Positions 28,383-35,742 of a stretch of DNA of 64,000 nucleotides are shown one piece after another. Made by a program: the position numbers and the translations under genes. The DNA lies in assembly GCA_903875135.1 (NCBI GenBank), contig CAIQUZ010000109.1:227158-291157 (forward strand), read 5' to 3'. The notes beneath the pieces were generated by a model. It ran no database searches and was not told the DNA's origin. It saw only the letters and a list, made by a program, of their open reading frames with translations. The first letter of the stretch is position 1. Every line of letters begins with the position of its first letter. The stretch comes from an uncultured beta proteobacterium (GTDB lineage Bacteria; Pseudomonadota; Gammaproteobacteria; Burkholderiales; Burkholderiaceae).

Positions 28383-28710
28383 TCTTAACTCCTGGTAAAA
28401 AATACTACGATTACACCTACTACGTATCCCTTACGGGATCTTGTTACGACGCCTCACGGCGTTCTCCCTTCGACAATGTCAGCAGTCAGCTCAAAGCGAT
28501 GTTTTGCTACCGAAGTAATCGTTGGCAGTTTTACCTTACTGCTTCTTCGATTACTTCTTGCAGAGCTTGGAACTAAGGAAGCATTCCAAGGTGCGTCTTA
28601 ACGACTTACTGCTAACGTAGTAGCCTGTTCTGCTACTGAGTCTGGTCAACCTGGCTTTCTAGGCTTTCGCCTTTCAAGCCCCTTCCTTTAGGGAGGGGTA
28701 GTTGACGAAC
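28383..28710 (-). ncRNA. Omega RNA (HEARO-type) for IscB
   Basis: IscB genes are preceded by an RNA of about 200-330 bases transcribed in the same direction, with the guide at its 5' end. This gap shows the expected dense folding: CTTGGAA/TTCCAAG (28566-28572 with 28584-28590), a ten-base perfect stem GAAGTAATCG/CGATTACTTC (28512-28521 with 28548-28557) enclosing GCAGT/ACTGC, ACGCC/GGCGT near 28450, ATCCC/GGGAT near 28430, and AGGC-TTTC-GCCT near 28661. The 5' end (minus strand) starts with the end hairpin at 28679-28698. No coding potential is seen. The precise 5' end, and so the guide, cannot be read directly. Confidence 0.75.
28679..28698 (-). repeat. Left-end hairpin of the IscB element
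   Basis: On the minus strand: CCCCTCCC-TAAA-GGAAGGGG. It matches the right-end hairpin in stem length, loop TAAA and the position of the C-A mismatch, with one compensated pair (T-A for G-C). It marks the side of the element next to soxB and forms the first stem of the predicted omega RNA. Confidence 0.75.
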
Positions 28711-28758
28711 ATACCTTTTAGTCTTTTAAAAAAAGATTCCGAATACCTAAGAAGAAAT

Positions 28759-30465
28759 TTAGGATACACCTTTGATAATAGGTTGATTAGGTTTAACCGA
28801 TTTAATGGTCTTGACCTCCCTTAGATGTCTTGCTACAACATCCCAAATCGGCTCACCAACCTGATCTCTCGATGCTTCACTCACTCCTGCCCAACCAGCC
28901 ACTTTATACGTTTTGTTAGCGTCAATCAGTTGCCCTTTGAGTCGCATATCGGTAATTCGTTTACCAACCTTCTCACGTGGCTCGATGGTGTACTGTAAAC
29001 CACCAACACGAACCATATCGCCCCCTTGCTGATAGTACGGATCTGGGTGAAACAAATTATCAGCGACATCCTCTAAGATATCTTTAATCGTTTGTCCGGT
29101 CATTTCATTAACGGTGCTATTGGGATAAGTAATCGCGGTTTGATCCATGAGGTTTTCCATCGTGATCGCTTGACCCGGAAGGATAGAAGTACCCCAACGA
29201 AAGCCTGGAGAAAAAGCGATCTGCGTATCTTTTTGTGACATCAAACTATCTAAAATAATTTGGTCAAAACTGCCGTTAAAGTTGCCCCGACGGTACAGCA
29301 CATCATTCGTCACGGCAAGCTTTTCTTGTAACTTCGACTCATAGGGTCGACGTATGTTGTTGATCAAGGTCGTCATCGCAACATCGGGTTCAATGAGCTT
29401 GGAAAATATCGGCAACAATTTATACCGAAAACCGACCGGTTCTGAACCTTTGACATCCACATCCAAAACACCCAAATATTTTCCGTTAGAACCCGCGTTC
29501 GTCACCAAGGTCATACCGCCAGGATTTTTCACTTGCACTGGCACAGGAACACCATCATGCGTATGACCACCAAGGATGGCGTGTAAACCACGTACTCGGG
29601 AGGCTAACTTCAGGTCCACATCCATCCCGTTATGCGACAAGAGAACAACCAACTTTGCCCCCTTACCCTTGACCTCATCAATCGTTTTTTGTAAATGTTC
29701 TTCTTGGATACCAAAAGTCCAATTGGGAATCAAATAGCCTGGATTCGCTATGGGGGTATACGGAAATGCTTGACCAATGATGGCGACCGACACCCCATTC
29801 ATTTGACGGATAGAGTAAGCGGGAAATACCTCATCACCAAAGTCCGTCGTTTTTATGTTTTGGGCTAAAAACTCAATTTTTCCCTTGAAGTCTTTTTGAA
29901 TAATTTCCATAACACGTTGTTCACCAAGCGTCATTTCCCAATGCGCTGTCATCATGTCAACACCAAGTGCTAATGAAGCTTGCACCATATCTTGACCTTT
30001 GGTCCACAAGGCCGTAGCAGAACCTTGCCAAGTATCACCGCCATCCAAGAGCAAAGCCCCTGGGCGAGAAGTTTTTAATTGCTGAACTAGCGTAGATAAC
30101 TGCGCAAAACCACCAAGACGGCCATAATTTTTGGCCGCTTGAGCAAAGTTGAGATAAGTAAATGCATAGGCATCTCTTGAGCCAGCGGCAATACCATTGG
30201 CTTTTAAAAAAGCCTCACCAACTAAGTGGGGTGTCTTAGCCAATGAGGGCCCAGCCCCCAAATTGATACTTGGCTCTCGAAAATAGACTGGGAGTAATTG
30301 TGCATGAGAGTCAGTAAAGTGAAGTAAATGGACGTTGCCATAAGACGGAATATCATAGAAAGCTGTTGCAGATTGCTGCGCTAACGAAAAGTCACTATGC
30401 AGTCCTAGTCCACCCGCTGAAGCAATGGCGAGAGTTTTTAGAAACTCTCGACGATGAATAGTCAT
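28759..30465 (-). CDS. soxB: Thiosulfohydrolase SoxB
   Basis: A 568-residue di-manganese hydrolase that releases sulfate from the sulfonate carried on SoxY. A Tat signal (HRREFLKTLAIASAGGLGL) opens the protein. Metal and active-site motifs are present: HFTDSHAQLLPVYFREP (Asp52, His54), LDGGDTWQGS (Asp144), TAHWEMTLG (His175), LSHNGMDVD and LGGHTHDG. The 5'-nucleotidase C-terminal domain follows from about 350. Length fits SoxB. It is the last core sox gene and follows soxX by eight bases; the IscB element begins about 45 bases after its stop. Confidence 0.97.
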   Translation of the reverse strand: MTIHRREFLKTLAIASAGGLGLHSDFSLAQQSATAFYDIPSYGNVHLLHFTDSHAQLLPVYFREPSINLGAGPSLAKTPHLVGEAFLKANGIAAGSRDAYAFTYLNFAQAAKNYGRLGGFAQLSTLVQQLKTSRPGALLLDGGDTWQGSATALWTKGQDMVQASLALGVDMMTAHWEMTLGEQRVMEIIQKDFKGKIEFLAQNIKTTDFGDEVFPAYSIRQMNGVSVAIIGQAFPYTPIANPGYLIPNWTFGIQEEHLQKTIDEVKGKGAKLVVLLSHNGMDVDLKLASRVRGLHAILGGHTHDGVPVPVQVKNPGGMTLVTNAGSNGKYLGVLDVDVKGSEPVGFRYKLLPIFSKLIEPDVAMTTLINNIRRPYESKLQEKLAVTNDVLYRRGNFNGSFDQIILDSLMSQKDTQIAFSPGFRWGTSILPGQAITMENLMDQTAITYPNSTVNEMTGQTIKDILEDVADNLFHPDPYYQQGGDMVRVGGLQYTIEPREKVGKRITDMRLKGQLIDANKTYKVAGWAGVSEASRDQVGEPIWDVVARHLREVKTIKSVKPNQPIIKGVS

Positions 30466-30473
30466 GATGGGAC

Positions 30474-31097
30474 CTATTGATTAACGGGTGACTGAGGATC
30501 AAGCAATAAAGCCATAACATCCTGAATTTGTTTTTCAGTAAGAATTTTAAAATGTCCAAAGCGTGGCATATTGCTACAAGCGTTATATGCCTTAGAGTTA
30601 TTGATCCGGTTCCAAGTGTACTGAACTAATTCAGGGGAGTTCCCGCGATTCTTCCCATAATTCCACAAGGTAGGTCCAATATTGCCATGGGAGATTTCTT
30701 TCTGATCAATCTGATGACAGTTATAACAACCGCCACCATTGACCATCGTCGCGCTATCAGACCAAGTCACTCCACGTCCACTTTGTGCAATCGCTTCGCC
30801 ACTCTTCCAATCACCAAGATATTTCCCATCCGACGGCGCTTGTATCGAAGCCATATTCATTTTTTGAATTTCCAGTGCCTTTGCGGCTCCCGCCTTACTT
30901 TTGATCAATGACGGATCAGAACAAAATTGTTGAGTCACATCTTGTTGAATTCGATCAATACTCGCACTTCCTTCGGTGCGAAAACTCTCCTGCATCATTT
31001 TCTGAAATGATGCATCCAATTTTTGCTGAGCATGAACCGAACCCATTGCGCAGAAAGCAAATAACATGCTTAGGTATTGATTAGTATGTGACCTCAT
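30474..31097 (-). CDS. soxX: Sulfur oxidation c-type cytochrome SoxX
   Basis: A 207-residue periplasmic monoheme cytochrome with a signal peptide (MLFAFCAMGSVHAQ). The heme motif CYNCH is at 124-128 and NMPRFGHF supplies a likely axial Met177. SoxX forms the SoxAX complex that oxidatively links thiosulfate to the SoxY cysteine. GGGCYNCHQ and NIGPTLWNYGKNRG are typical family segments. The start overlaps the soxA stop by four bases. The protein has an N-terminal extension of about 60 residues before the cytochrome domain. Confidence 0.95.
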   Translation of the reverse strand: MRSHTNQYLSMLFAFCAMGSVHAQQKLDASFQKMMQESFRTEGSASIDRIQQDVTQQFCSDPSLIKSKAGAAKALEIQKMNMASIQAPSDGKYLGDWKSGEAIAQSGRGVTWSDSATMVNGGGCYNCHQIDQKEISHGNIGPTLWNYGKNRGNSPELVQYTWNRINNSKAYNACSNMPRFGHFKILTEKQIQDVMALLLDPQSPVNQ

Positions 31098-31915
31098 CGT
31101 TTTAACCCCGGCGTTTGAATAACACCACCGTTAGCATTCACCGCCATATACATTGACAGTGCAATCGTAACGTCTGATCCGTAGATAGGAAATGCCACAC
31201 GCTGTTGCCGAAAACAATCATTCAATCGTTGTTGCATTGTCCAAAATTGACCACTAGATACTCGATAAGCAGGCCATGCTCCCCAACCCGCAATCGCTCC
31301 CTCAGGGTTAGTGAGATTGGGTAAATCTTGCAAACGAATCCGCCGTCCATCAACCGCATGACAAGACGCACATGAAAAATCAAATGGTCCAGCTTGATAA
31401 TAAAAAGCCTTCTTACCCATTTCGTACATCTTCTTTTCTTGAGGATGAGCAATGCTCACCTTGACCTTTTGCCCTTTGGAATGCGTCACGACATAGGCAA
31501 CAATTGCGTCCATATCCTTTTTAGGACCCACTCCAAACTTGGCATCAATGATGTCTTTGCTAGCAATCCCTTGCAATTTTTCTATACAAGTCATGAGTCT
31601 TGACTCAAGGTCTTGAACCTTACGGGTGTCTTTGAAATATTTGGGCAACTGAGCTGCTGCTCCATCGACGACCCCGACGCCTAACCCAAGATCACACTTT
31701 TCTAATGAGGCATTTAAGGGGCCAGCAGGCTTTTTCCAAAGCTCTTCACCCGCCATCTCGTAGAGCTCTGAAGGATTACCATCAGCAATCATCTCACGAT
31801 ATTTGGCAATATCATCTGCTGTATTTTGCGCAAAGGACATCTGAGATATCACTCCGATGCTGCATAAAAGTCCGGGTAAGATGAGCTTTAGTAAGCCAGT
31901 AGTTGGAGTTTTCAT
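31094..31915 (-). CDS. soxA: L-cysteine S-thiosulfotransferase subunit SoxA, monoheme type
   Basis: A 273-residue exported protein. Only one heme motif, CASCH (182-186), is present, in the C-terminal domain, so this is a monoheme SoxA unlike the diheme Paracoccus enzyme; the N-terminal domain keeps cysteines (Cys74, Cys110) without CxxCH. Cys234 in RLNDCFRQQR is the likely cysteine-persulfide heme ligand. The end VAFPIYGSDVTIALSMYM is family-typical. SoxA with SoxX conjugates thiosulfate to SoxY. It is preceded by soxZ (11 bases) and overlaps soxX. No SoxK-like gene was seen. Confidence 0.95.
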   Translation of the reverse strand: MKTPTTGLLKLILPGLLCSIGVISQMSFAQNTADDIAKYREMIADGNPSELYEMAGEELWKKPAGPLNASLEKCDLGLGVGVVDGAAAQLPKYFKDTRKVQDLESRLMTCIEKLQGIASKDIIDAKFGVGPKKDMDAIVAYVVTHSKGQKVKVSIAHPQEKKMYEMGKKAFYYQAGPFDFSCASCHAVDGRRIRLQDLPNLTNPEGAIAGWGAWPAYRVSSGQFWTMQQRLNDCFRQQRVAFPIYGSDVTIALSMYMAVNANGGVIQTPGLKR

Positions 31916-31926
31916 GAACGCTTAGT

Positions 31927-32235
31927 TTAAGAAACAATCACTTCGTCAGTGCGTTTCTCACCCTTCGTGTCTACCCAATTGACAACGAGTCGATCTCCTT
32001 TTGAACCTTTATATTTAAAGTTTAAAAATGGATCTTTAGAAACCGCGGATCCAAATTGAGCATTAAAAACATCTTTGCCTTGGGCTTGCACATTCAGAAC
32101 TGTAATAAACCAAGCAGGAATCGTTTTTCCAGTGGCGTCTTTGCGCTGCCCTGATTCCATATCGTGTCGCATTAAAATCTTAACGTCAACCATACCGTCT
32201 TTTTCAGTAGCTCTTAAGCGCATTGGATCTGGCAT
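31927..32235 (-). CDS. soxZ: Sulfur carrier complex protein SoxZ
   Basis: SoxZ (102 residues) is the partner that holds SoxY in the SoxYZ carrier. MRLRATEKDGMVDVKILMRHDMESGQ in split form, IPAWFITVLNVQAQGKDVF and FLNFKYKGSKGDRLVVNWVDTKGE are conserved family blocks. There is no signal peptide, as expected, since it is exported with Tat-bearing SoxY. Length is normal. It is 35 bases after soxY and 11 before soxA. Confidence 0.96.
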   Translation of the reverse strand: MPDPMRLRATEKDGMVDVKILMRHDMESGQRKDATGKTIPAWFITVLNVQAQGKDVFNAQFGSAVSKDPFLNFKYKGSKGDRLVVNWVDTKGEKRTDEVIVS

Positions 32236-32270
32236 ATATCTTCCTTAAAAATAACTTATCCTGCAATCAA

Positions 32271-32723
32271 TTAACCACCACAGCCGCCAAGGGTCACTTT
32301 AATCTCTTTGACGACCATCAACCATTTACCCTCAGATTTAACGAGAGCATACACATTAGAAGTTTGTGCCATTTTGATCCGTGCTGTGACGAAAGGTTCA
32401 GTTCCAGGTGGAATAAAAAATAAAGCCGCCAAAGTATTTGGATTCTTATCCACCAAAATGGCAACTTGCTCTACTTTTAAAGTCGAAGAAATACTAATCG
32501 GAACTACCGCACCATTTTCTGCAATATCCGGTGTATTAAAATTAATTGCGGCAGATTTCTCGGGAGTTCCTGCAATCAATACCTTGAATACCTCATCTAA
32601 GCTTTTTCCTTCAAAAGCAGATTTATTCCACTCAGCAGCTTGAGTATGACTAATCAAACCAACGGACGCCATCATCCCAAAGATGGTGGAGTACTTTAAT
32701 AATGTTCTGCGCTGCTGATTCAT
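32271..32723 (-). CDS. soxY: Thiosulfate oxidation carrier protein SoxY
   Basis: A 150-residue protein whose extreme C-terminus is VTLGGCGG, the swinging-arm motif whose cysteine carries the sulfur intermediates through the Sox cycle. A Tat signal (QQRRTLLKYSTIFGMMASVG) leads. I chose the ATG at 32723 over an in-frame TTG 18 bases upstream because GGGGG sits five bases before this ATG. It is the first of the contiguous soxYZAXB genes, 69 bases downstream of the metallo-beta-lactamase gene. Confidence 0.95.
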   Translation of the reverse strand: MNQQRRTLLKYSTIFGMMASVGLISHTQAAEWNKSAFEGKSLDEVFKVLIAGTPEKSAAINFNTPDIAENGAVVPISISSTLKVEQVAILVDKNPNTLAALFFIPPGTEPFVTARIKMAQTSNVYALVKSEGKWLMVVKEIKVTLGGCGG

Positions 32724-32792
32724 ATAGCCCCCTTCGTTCAAACTAAGCCTCTATTTTATAGGTAGTTTGAATATTCGACTTGAATCCGAGGA

Positions 32793-33653
32793 TCAAAGAA
32801 GATTCATGGGCAGCTTTAAGTAAGAAACCCCATTTGACTCAGCTGGGGGAAATTGACCAGCTCGGATATTAATTTGCACGGAAGGCAAAATCAATGTTGG
32901 CATTTCTAAGGTCTTATCTCTAGCGGTTCGCATTTTGACAAAATCCTCTTCAGAAACACCATCATGAACATGGATATTACCTTTACGTTGAAGTGCTACC
33001 GTCGTCTCACACTGGACAGCACGCCCTGCTGGTGGATAATCATGGCACATAAAAAGTCGCGTGCTGAGTGGTAGTTGTAAGATTTTCTGGATGGATTGAT
33101 AGAGCATTTTGGCATCACCGCCAGGAAAATCACAACGCGCTGTTCCCACATCTGGTAAAAACATCGTATCACCAACAAAGACACAATCTCCAATCTGATA
33201 AGCCATACAAGCAGGTGTATGTCCTGGAACAAATAGAGACTTCAACAGCAATTGACCAAATTGAATCTCTTCATTTTCGTCGAGCAGATCGTCAAATTGT
33301 TGACCATCTATTGCAAATGAGGCCTCTAAATGAAAGATGTCTTTAAAGACTTTTTGCACGTCCTGAATATGCGATCCAATCGCTAGCTTTCCGCCTAACT
33401 TGTTCTTCAAATAAGGTGCTGCGGTTAAGTGATCAGCATGCGCATGCGTCTCTAATATGAAAGCGACTTCTAACTGTTGATCCTGAATGAAGGTAATCAC
33501 TTCATCAGCACTGTGCGTTGACGTTCTACCCGACTTCGTATCAAAATTCAAGACCGAATCAATAATCACGCATGGACTAGACGCTTTTTCATATACGACA
33601 TAAGTAAAAGTACCCGTCGGCGCATCAAAGAATGATTTAACAGTTGGGTTCAT
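32793..33653 (-). CDS. Metallo-beta-lactamase-fold hydrolase, persulfide dioxygenase/Blh-like
   Basis: A 286-residue cytoplasmic MBL protein. The metal motif ETHAHADHLTAAP places His70, His72, Asp74 and His75; further ligands are the His in VPGHTPACMAY, the Asp in VGDTMFLPDVG and the His in MCHDYPPAGR. This pattern, with the N-terminal FFDAPTGTFTYVV, resembles ETHE1/Blh-type persulfide dioxygenases, which oxidise glutathione persulfide to sulfite. No rhodanese domain is fused. It precedes soxY on the same strand and is divergent from a TauE/SafE sulfite exporter gene, a setting typical of sulfide-responsive loci regulated by BigR/SqrR-type repressors. Confidence 0.9.
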   Translation of the reverse strand: MNPTVKSFFDAPTGTFTYVVYEKASSPCVIIDSVLNFDTKSGRTSTHSADEVITFIQDQQLEVAFILETHAHADHLTAAPYLKNKLGGKLAIGSHIQDVQKVFKDIFHLEASFAIDGQQFDDLLDENEEIQFGQLLLKSLFVPGHTPACMAYQIGDCVFVGDTMFLPDVGTARCDFPGGDAKMLYQSIQKILQLPLSTRLFMCHDYPPAGRAVQCETTVALQRKGNIHVHDGVSEEDFVKMRTARDKTLEMPTLILPSVQINIRAGQFPPAESNGVSYLKLPMNLL

Positions 33654-33827
33654 ATTTGTCTCAAAAAGGGGTGAGTTAGGTCGATTTATTATAAGTGAAT
33701 CTACTCAATATTACTAAAATTTATATGTTAATTACTTTAGTATCTATATACTATAAATTAGTCATCAAGAAGCATGTCATTAACAGTGATGTTGATAAAT
33801 ATAACGCACTCCTTTGAAAGTGATTAG
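33654..33827. promoter_or_regulatory. Divergent control region of the sox and TauE/SafE genes with an AT-rich palindrome
   Basis: The palindrome TAGTATCTATATACTA at 33738-33753 (arms TAGTAT/ATACTA, partly extended on both sides) sits between the persulfide-dioxygenase-like gene and the exporter gene. AT-rich palindromes in this position are targets of ArsR-type persulfide sensors (BigR/SqrR) in related loci. No regulator gene is in the window; the assignment is inference. Confidence 0.45.
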
Positions 33828-34637
33828 ATGAGCACCATGTTCTTTGAGACTGCTGGATTGGGTATATTGATAGGAATCATCATGGGCATTACCGGTGCCG
33901 GCGGAGGGATTCTGTCTGTACCAATCCTCATCTTTGCTCTGCATTTACCCATCGCTCAAGCCAGTCCCATTGCTTTATCAGCTATTACATTAGCCGCCAC
34001 AGCAGGAGCTTTGATCGGTTTTCAGGGAAAAGTTCTACGTTACAAGGCGGCTTTCTTAATGTCCTTGATCGGACTCCTTCTATCCCCCATAGGTTTATGG
34101 CTTGCTCAAAGTGTGCCGAATACTCCTTTACAAGTTCTTTTCGGAATCATCCTCTTGTATGTTTCCATCAAAATGTTGACCCAAGCGCATCAAGAACAAC
34201 TGGGAGTCGCAACACAACGAAATCGACCCCCACCTTGTCAAATCGATCCCTTAACGGGAAAATTTGATTGGAATATCTCATGTGCCAAATGTTTGATGTT
34301 TGCTGGGGCGATAGCAGGTTTTTTATCTGGCTTACTCGGGGTTGGTGGTGGATTTGTCATTGTCCCCTCTCTCAAGAGGTTTACTGACCTCCCCATGAAA
34401 TCGATCGTGGCCACATCCCTAGGAGTTCTGGCGATTGTTAGTGCAGGTGGCGCAACCCTATCTCTATTAAGTGGCACACTCAACACAGAAATTGCCATTC
34501 CCTTTGCCCTTGGATCGCTCATTGGACTGCTGATCGGCAAAGTCTTGGAAAAGAAAATTAGCGGGCCTAGAGCGCAACAAATGTTTGCTGCTCTAGCCCT
34601 TCTCGTTGGAATCAGTTTAATCGCTAAAACGTTTTAA
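33828..34637 (+). CDS. Sulfite exporter TauE/SafE family membrane protein
   Basis: A 269-residue protein with about eight membrane segments. The duplicated half-motifs ITGAGGGILSVPILIFAL and LLGVGGGFVIVPSLKRF are the hallmark of TauE/SafE (DUF81) transporters. Family members export sulfite or sulfoacetate or take up sulfur compounds. A cysteine-containing loop (IDPLTGKFDWNISCAKCLMF) lies between the halves. Placement opposite the persulfide-dioxygenase/sox genes supports sulfite or thiosulfate handling. Its stop overlaps the convergent fumarylacetoacetase-family gene. Confidence 0.92.
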   Translation: MSTMFFETAGLGILIGIIMGITGAGGGILSVPILIFALHLPIAQASPIALSAITLAATAGALIGFQGKVLRYKAAFLMSLIGLLLSPIGLWLAQSVPNTPLQVLFGIILLYVSIKMLTQAHQEQLGVATQRNRPPPCQIDPLTGKFDWNISCAKCLMFAGAIAGFLSGLLGVGGGFVIVPSLKRFTDLPMKSIVATSLGVLAIVSAGGATLSLLSGTLNTEIAIPFALGSLIGLLIGKVLEKKISGPRAQQMFAALALLVGISLIAKTF

Positions 34638-35722
34638 ACTTCGCTCTTAATGGGATTACGAATTAAACCAATCCCCGTGATTTCTGACTCCATCACGTCG
34701 CCAGGTTTTAAAAACTCAGGCGGTTTGCGACTAAATCCAACACCAGGAGGAGTCCCCGTGGCAATGATGTCACCAGCCTCTAGTGTCAATCCACGGGATA
34801 GCTCGGCAATAATACTCGGAATCTTAAAGAACATTTGTTTGTAAGATCCATTTTGTTTTTCAATACCATTGACCCGGCAAATCAATCGTAAACTGTCTAA
34901 ATCAACTGCGTTAGCCGTCATAATCCAAGGCCCCATCGGCCCGTAACCATCAATACTCTTGCCTTTAAACCACTGCCCACTATGACGTTTTTGTTGTACA
35001 TCTCGCAGGGTGGTGTCATTATAGACAGAATAGCCATAAACATAATCCATCGACTTCGCTTCCGGAATATTTTTACCAGTTTTACCAATGATGACAACCA
35101 ACTCCACTTCCCAATCCGCTTCAGGAGAGTTTGAAGCGTCATACGGGACTGGATCAAATGGCCCATTCATCGTATAAACACCTTTGGTGAAAAACACCGG
35201 ATTTTTGGGGTACTCTTTAATGCTCTTATCCGCTCTTGCTTCAAGACCTTCTTCAAAGTGATCTAAGTAGTTCCAACCGACTGCATAAATATTGCTCTGC
35301 GGCCGAGGTATAGGCGATAACAGTTTGACTTGGTTCATCAATGGTCGCATCATCCGCTTTTTCATCCCCTGAGTAACCAGTTGCTGCACTTGTGCCAAGC
35401 CAATGTCGCCTGCATGAATCAAAGACAACATGGAATAGGGGTCGAAACTCAGCTTTGAGCCGTGCCCTTCAGTGGCGATATCTAAAACTTGTCCATCATT
35501 GAGAACTACTCCAACGCGTGGTTTTTCTTGAGCACTGGGAACAAAGGTGACCAACCGTAAGCCGGGCTTAACCATCGGCGGTGGTAAAGATACCGGGCTC
35601 ATATTTGCTGAGCCCTGAGCTTGCGATTGAACCGCTCCGCCCAACAACAAACCGGAAGCTACCGTACCTTTGATCAAGTCCCTACGACTGATATTGATAC
35701 TATTTTTATCTTGCTGATCCAT
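34634..35722 (-). CDS. Tat-exported fumarylacetoacetate hydrolase family protein
   Basis: A 362-residue protein with a Tat signal (SRRDLIKGTVASGLLLGG) followed by an FAH fold. Family blocks: IYAVGWNYLDHFEE, KNPVFFTKGVYTMNGP, SPEADWEVELVVIIGKTG with the metal-binding acidic residues, VYGYSVYNDTTLRDVQ, and IIATGTPPGVGFSRKPPEFLKPGD. FAH-family enzymes hydrolyse or decarboxylate 2-oxo acids and are usually cytoplasmic, so export is unusual. It is the last gene of the leftward catabolic arm, 20 bases after xdhC. Substrate unknown. Confidence 0.9.
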   Translation of the reverse strand: MDQQDKNSINISRRDLIKGTVASGLLLGGAVQSQAQGSANMSPVSLPPPMVKPGLRLVTFVPSAQEKPRVGVVLNDGQVLDIATEGHGSKLSFDPYSMLSLIHAGDIGLAQVQQLVTQGMKKRMMRPLMNQVKLLSPIPRPQSNIYAVGWNYLDHFEEGLEARADKSIKEYPKNPVFFTKGVYTMNGPFDPVPYDASNSPEADWEVELVVIIGKTGKNIPEAKSMDYVYGYSVYNDTTLRDVQQKRHSGQWFKGKSIDGYGPMGPWIMTANAVDLDSLRLICRVNGIEKQNGSYKQMFFKIPSIIAELSRGLTLEAGDIIATGTPPGVGFSRKPPEFLKPGDVMESEITGIGLIRNPIKSEV

Positions 35723-35742
35723 GATTCATCTCCTTCTCTATT

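Larger units (their letters stand above)
27003..28715 (-). mobile_element. Non-autonomous IS200/IS605-like element carrying iscB and its RNA
   Basis: The unit comprises iscB, about 320 bases of folded non-coding DNA upstream of it, and subterminal hairpins of the same design at both ends (28679-28698 and 27020-27039). Lack of a tnpA gene means it would need a Y1 transposase in trans. It interrupts the sox operon between soxB and the DsrE-like gene. The exact cleavage sites cannot be fixed without an empty-site sequence; the outer limits given are approximate. Confidence 0.72.

Noticed and set aside
28731..28758. Possible terminator after soxB (ATTCGGAAT and a T7 run on the minus strand)
   Set aside because: The stem would need a one-base loop, and the alternative CCTAA/TTAGG stem is too far from the T-run; not reliable as a terminator.
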